This document shows, one piece after another, positions 16,675 to 20,282 of a stretch of DNA of 20,282 nucleotides. The DNA lies in contig KZ111152.1 of NCBI GenBank assembly GCA_002077045.2, positions 928,561 through 948,842 on the forward strand. The letters are read 5' to 3'. The stretch comes from Rachicladosporium sp. CCFEE 5018 (lineage: Eukaryota > Ascomycota > Dothideomycetes > Cladosporiales > Cladosporiaceae). Positions within the stretch are counted from its first letter, which is position 1. Each line of letters opens with the position of its first letter. A program made the translations under genes and the position numbers. Under the pieces are notes generated by a model, which made no database searches, was not told where the DNA came from, and saw only the letters and a program-made list of their open reading frames with translations.

Positions 16675-19600
16675 CTACACAAATCGCGCAATCGAAAGAC
16701 CTACCTTGCGCCCGTGCTCCAGCACCACAAAGATCTCGATCCTGAATGTCACCGCCTTGATGTCGAGCGCGTTGTTACGATCGACGCGAGCCGACATGGT
16801 GTTTTGCTCGCGTGAGTATTGCAAGTCGCGGATGCCATGGCGCTGCCACTCCTTGAGTAGCAGGACGAGCTCTTGACGGGCGCGACCGCGGGGAATGGAG
16901 AAGCAGAGGAGGTCGCTGGCGGGCTTGATATTGAGGAAGCGGGCGAACCAGGAGCGCTCTGGACCAGAGGTAGTTGGTCCCGCGATGGATGGCGAAGGGG
17001 AGGTGGTCGAGAAGAGTGAGTCAAGGGAGTTGTTACCTAGCGTGGTCGAGACTGATCGCACTGTTAGTATGGGATCCACAAGAGAGATCTGTGAAGAGTA
17101 CTGACCTGTAGTATCGCCTTCTTCAGCACCACCGTTCAGACCCTTGCGGCCCAGCCACTTCGTGAACCCCTTTTTGCCTCCTGCAAATCTCTTCTTGCGT
17201 ATTGGGAACTCGCTGCTGAGAGCCGAGTGCGGTGGCTCCTTAGGCAGCACTTTATCGGACTTCTGCAACTTCCCGAGCAAGTTCGAAGATCTCCTCATGC
17301 CCGAAGTCTCCTCGTCAAGAACGCCAGATGGAGTGACAGGGCGTGCAAGTGTGGCATCTGGCTCCGGGGTCCATCGACCCAGACCGAACCATGACTTCTT
17401 CTTGCGCAGAGTTGGCTGCGTCGGGAGCACCGAATCCTCGTCAATCGGCTCCAAAACTGGTTCTTGGCCGTGACTGCGCTTCCTCTCGAGCGGCTGTCGC
17501 AAACCTCGTGGCTGCAGTCGAGACTTGGAGTCATCGCTGGCTTCGCTGCCAGTACTGCGCTTGCGCACGTTCAGTGGCGCCACAGTACCAGGTGAAGAAG
17601 GCTGTACAATGCGCACCGTTCTGTCTTCGACATGTATATTGTGCCGTCTCTCGGGGATCGTGGGCGAAGTGACAGATCGCCAGTTGCCCAATCTTTCACG
17701 ACTGCTGCGTGCATCGCTCTCTTCTGTGATCATCGGCAAGAACCCACCAATATGATCTGGCAGGTGTGGCTCCGGCGCAGAGGTTGTGCGCTTTTCTGAG
17801 GTAGCAGTGCCGATGTTGTCCAGCATTCTCATAACTTCGTCGAATTTGACGGTGTTGCTATCGCCGCCAGCCTTGTATGCAGCTAGCTTGTCGCGGGCCT
17901 CTTCGAGAGTGCGGTGCAGGTACGTGTTAGGCGTGTCCTTCGGCAGCTCTGGAAGTGGGCGGACGACTTGCTTTGGTAGCACACGATCGACAACTGGCGA
18001 CTTGCGCGATACAGAGGAAGGCGGCGTCTGGTATGGACTACCTTTACTGGTAGGCGAAGTGCGGCCCGTCAGCCCTGAGCCCACTGAGTCGCGGAAGAAG
18101 GCCTCTTGACAAGCCTTTTCAAGTTCCACACTGTGTTTCCGGATCTCGCTGCGCATATGGTGGCTAGGCGTCTCGGTGGGATTGCGCGCCTTGATGCGTG
18201 GCGTTTCGAACAGCACAGCCTTCGCCTTGCGTGAGCGATTGACTTGCTCGACCTTCGACGTCGGACTGACGGTAGGCACTTGCAGAGATCGACCTTGCTT
18301 GCTGGGTCGGAGGTCTCTCATCGATTCAGGCATCTGAGGAGTGACCGGTGTACCCTGTGATGTCAAAGCACTGGTCGTGGAAGTGCGCCTGATATGACCG
18401 AAGCTGACATTCCGCTTATGTGTCTCAAATGGCTTCATACTAGCAATCACAGGCGGGCTGCTAGGCCATACTGAGCTGGTCAATGAGTGCTTAGATACCG
18501 ATGCGCGCCGCATAGAGTGTCTGCTCACGCCCGAGCGCGCCAGACTCGAGCTTGAATGTGCCGAATAATGCCGCGGGCCAGATTTCAGCATCTCTACACG
18601 CAGCGAGTTGGCATGCCGCGAGCTGCGTCCGACACTGACTTTGCGAGTGCTCGCACTGCCATTGCGATGAACGATGACGTTGACGTAGTCTCCACGGTCG
18701 AGGATCGGATCTCGCGACGCCCTATATGGGTCGTAGCTGCTGACTGAGGGTGGAGGCTCAACAAAACTTTGGCTCTGCTTAAGATGCTCGTCGTTCATGA
18801 TGGAGTACTGGGATTGCGATCGCTTCTGCAGACTGATTGGCAAGGGCGGTGCGTCAGAGTTGATTGGCGCATGACTATGATGATGGTCGCTTGTAGAATA
18901 GCCCATGCCTTCGGGATCACCAATGTAATTCTCAAGGTGCTCGTCGCGGTGCTTCGTCAGCGCTGCGTAGAAAATCTTCTCCTGGTTGATGTCCTTGTTG
19001 ATTAGCTTCTTGATCAAGCTCTGCTCAGGCTCGCTGTGCCAAAGTGTCCGCATATTACGCAAGATATCGCGGTCGACATCTTGTGCTCGCTTTAAGGTCC
19101 AGTCCTCCAGCTTGGGGACTGGTCCGATCGCAGCCTCTTTGCTGCCGTCAGGTCCATCAAGTTCGAACTCTTTGTCGAATTTGTGGATCAGTGGATGTTC
19201 CCAAACACCGTCCATCGTGATGCGCCTGGCAGGATCTGCTACGAAGATGCGACGAATGAGATCCTTCGCTTGCATACTGAGATCTGGCGGCATGTAGTAC
19301 TTCGCTCGGGCGATGTCGCGAAACAGTACGCGGATGTCGCCGTCCTGCGAGTAGTTATATGGAGTAGTGCCAGTCAGCATAACATAGAGAATAACTCCAC
19401 AACTCCACACATCTGCCTGCTTGCCATCGTAAGGTCTTGCGCTGACAACCTCCGGGGCGGCGTAGTGAGGGCTACCGCAAGGTGTGCTGAGCTGGCGACC
19501 TTCCGGCTGCAGTGCAGCCATACCAAAGTCGATCAATTTGACAGTCAGGCTCGCATGATTCAGCAAGATGTTCTCGGGCTTGAGGTCACGGTGGCAGATG

Positions 19601-20282
19601 TGCAGCCGATGACAGTAGAGCAGCGCGGAGATGATCTGGCGAAAGATGATAATCGCTTCATCCTCTGGCAATCCTCGCCTCTGCTCGACGTAGTGGAAGA
19701 GTTCGCCACCATCAACATACTCCATGATGAGGTACAGCTCGTTTCTGTTCTCCCAGACATCGAAGAGACGAACAATATTCTCGTGCTCAAGCAACTTCAT
19801 GACAGCAATCTCGCGCTCAAGGCCGTATGGTATGGGCCTGAAGCCGCTGCCGTTGAGAGATGCGCTGCTTTTTGAGGTCTCAATGAGATTCGCCAGGCTC
19901 TGCGCACGAGTGCTCTCTGCAGTGGCCCGGGCGATAATTTTGACAGCACCATACTGGCGGGTGTAGCGATGCCGTACCGCACGTACACGCGAACATCCTC
20001 CCTTCCCAATGGTCTTTCCCAGTTGCCAATCACCGATGTGAGTCTTGCGCTTCTGACCAGACGCATTGGTGGACGTCGTCGATATGGCCGAGCTGCGCTT
20101 GTTGTCACGATCGACGGCATTGGCCATGTCGGCAATGCGCTTGTGTCCAGGTGAGCTGAGATGATTGTGGCGCACCGTGAGACTGCCGTTGGGGACGAGA
20201 GACTCGTTGTGAGGGAGACTGCTGGAAGGCTCTGCACTTGTCTTCGCGTTCTTTGGCGTAGCGCGGCTGACGGGTGGCGTGT
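16675..20282 (-). CDS. Gin4/Hsl1-family (Nim1-related) Ser/Thr kinase with truncated KA1 domain (5' partial)
   Basis: The frame stays open to the right edge, so the start lies outside; an in-frame GTG near 20175 is not a reliable start. The kinase domain begins IGDWQLGKTIGKGGCSRV (Ser in place of the third Gly), with AVKII Lys, HRDLKPENILL at about 19561-19593, LIDFGMAAL, activation loop STPCGSPHYAAPEVV and a normal C lobe. It is followed by WTLKRAQDVDRDILRNMRTL and DHHHSH, as in fungal Gin4/Hsl1/Cdr2 relatives that control morphogenesis, septins and mitotic entry through Swe1/Wee1. A long basic, Ser-rich disordered middle follows, then a C-terminal membrane-binding KA1-like domain from ERSWFARFLNIKPASDLLCF. 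One in-frame intron (17052-17105) should be removed. The TAG at 16675-16677 falls inside KA1 and coding-like sequence continues in frame behind it. Confidence 0.9.
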   Translation of the reverse strand, partial: TPPVSRATPKNAKTSAEPSSSLPHNESLVPNGSLTVRHNHLSSPGHKRIADMANAVDRDNKRSSAISTTSTNASGQKRKTHIGDWQLGKTIGKGGCSRVRAVRHRYTRQYGAVKIIARATAESTRAQSLANLIETSKSSASLNGSGFRPIPYGLEREIAVMKLLEHENIVRLFDVWENRNELYLIMEYVDGGELFHYVEQRRGLPEDEAIIIFRQIISALLYCHRLHICHRDLKPENILLNHASLTVKLIDFGMAALQPEGRQLSTPCGSPHYAAPEVVSARPYDGKQADVWSCGVILYVMLTGTTPYNYSQDGDIRVLFRDIARAKYYMPPDLSMQAKDLIRRIFVADPARRITMDGVWEHPLIHKFDKEFELDGPDGSKEAAIGPVPKLEDWTLKRAQDVDRDILRNMRTLWHSEPEQSLIKKLINKDINQEKIFYAALTKHRDEHLENYIGDPEGMGYSTSDHHHSHAPINSDAPPLPISLQKRSQSQYSIMNDEHLKQSQSFVEPPPSVSSYDPYRASRDPILDRGDYVNVIVHRNGSASTRKVSVGRSSRHANSLRVEMLKSGPRHYSAHSSSSLARSGVSRHSMRRASVSKHSLTSSVWPSSPPVIASMKPFETHKRNVSFGHIRRTSTTSALTSQGTPVTPQMPESMRDLRPSKQGRSLQVPTVSPTSKVEQVNRSRKAKAVLFETPRIKARNPTETPSHHMRSEIRKHSVELEKACQEAFFRDSVGSGLTGRTSPTSKGSPYQTPPSSVSRKSPVVDRVLPKQVVRPLPELPKDTPNTYLHRTLEEARDKLAAYKAGGDSNTVKFDEVMRMLDNIGTATSEKRTTSAPEPHLPDHIGGFLPMITEESDARSSRERLGNWRSVTSPTIPERRHNIHVEDRTVRIVQPSSPGTVAPLNVRKRSTGSEASDDSKSRLQPRGLRQPLERKRSHGQEPVLEPIDEDSVLPTQPTLRKKKSWFGLGRWTPEPDATLARPVTPSGVLDEETSGMRRSSNLLGKLQKSDKVLPKEPPHSALSSEFPIRKKRFAGGKKGFTKWLGRKGLNGGAEEGDTTGQYSSQISLVDPILTVRSVSTTLGNNSLDSLFSTTSPSPSIAGPTTSGPERSWFARFLNIKPASDLLCFSIPRGRARQELVLLLKEWQRHGIRDLQYSREQNTMSARVDRNNALDIKAVTFRIEIFVVLEHGRKVGLSIARFV
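17052..17105 (-). other. Intron in the kinase gene (54 nt, in frame, stopless)
   Basis: Donor GTCAGT, perfect branch site TACTAAC, acceptor ATCAG. A multiple of three with no stop, so both forms are open. Removal joins GDTT to VSTTLGNNSLDSL. Confidence 0.85.

Noticed and set aside
1..20282. CRISPR array, transposon, heavily RIP-mutated DNA or biosynthetic gene cluster
   Set aside because: No regularly spaced repeats, no terminal repeats or transposase, no obvious AT-rich TpA-heavy block, and the dehydrogenase has no cluster partners.

Overview
The window is nuclear DNA of a filamentous ascomycete. Introns are short (49-66 nt), with GTATGT-like donors and CTAAC/CTGAC branch sites. Genes are closely packed on both strands, and several families are typical of this group: a Yif1/Hrf1 protein, a Cbp4 assembly factor, an FRE-type ferric reductase and a Gin4/Hsl1-type kinase. 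The surface-protein repeats and the protease-like pseudoenzyme point to Dothideomycetes. That placement is inference, not proof.

Layout. 1-370 (+): 3' end of an Rpr2/Rpp21/Snm1-type RNase P/MRP subunit. 470-1794 (-): a GPI-type surface protein with three degenerate repeats, broken by a frameshift. 1800-3514 (+): a membrane-anchored aspartic-protease-like protein that has lost a catalytic Asp. 3824-4668 (+): a fungal protein-kinase-like gene with an in-frame stop and a 1-nt frameshift. 4863-7471 (-): ferric reductase, one intron, 851 aa. 7472-9405: a 1.9-kb spacer. 9406-10551 (+): Yif1, three exons. 10745-11251 (-): Cbp4, four exons. 11507-12037 (+): uncharacterised 176-aa protein with an RnpA-like motif. 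12233-13444 (-): uncharacterised Lys-rich, probably nuclear protein. 14248-15090 (+): uncharacterised protein with an F-box-like start. 15123-15896 (-): short-chain dehydrogenase. 16675-20282 (-): a Gin4/Hsl1-family kinase that runs off the right edge and stops early inside its C-terminal KA1 domain.

The genes do not form one pathway. The housekeeping genes (RNase P/MRP subunit, Yif1, Cbp4, morphogenesis kinase) look conserved. The left 5 kb is an accessory segment of surface and signalling genes in decay: missing signal peptides, frameshifts and a stop. The points most worth a second look are the TAG inside the KA1 domain, the RnpA-like motif, the head-to-head pair of 5'-truncated surface genes, and three introns that are multiples of three with no stop, which a simple gene caller would translate as protein.
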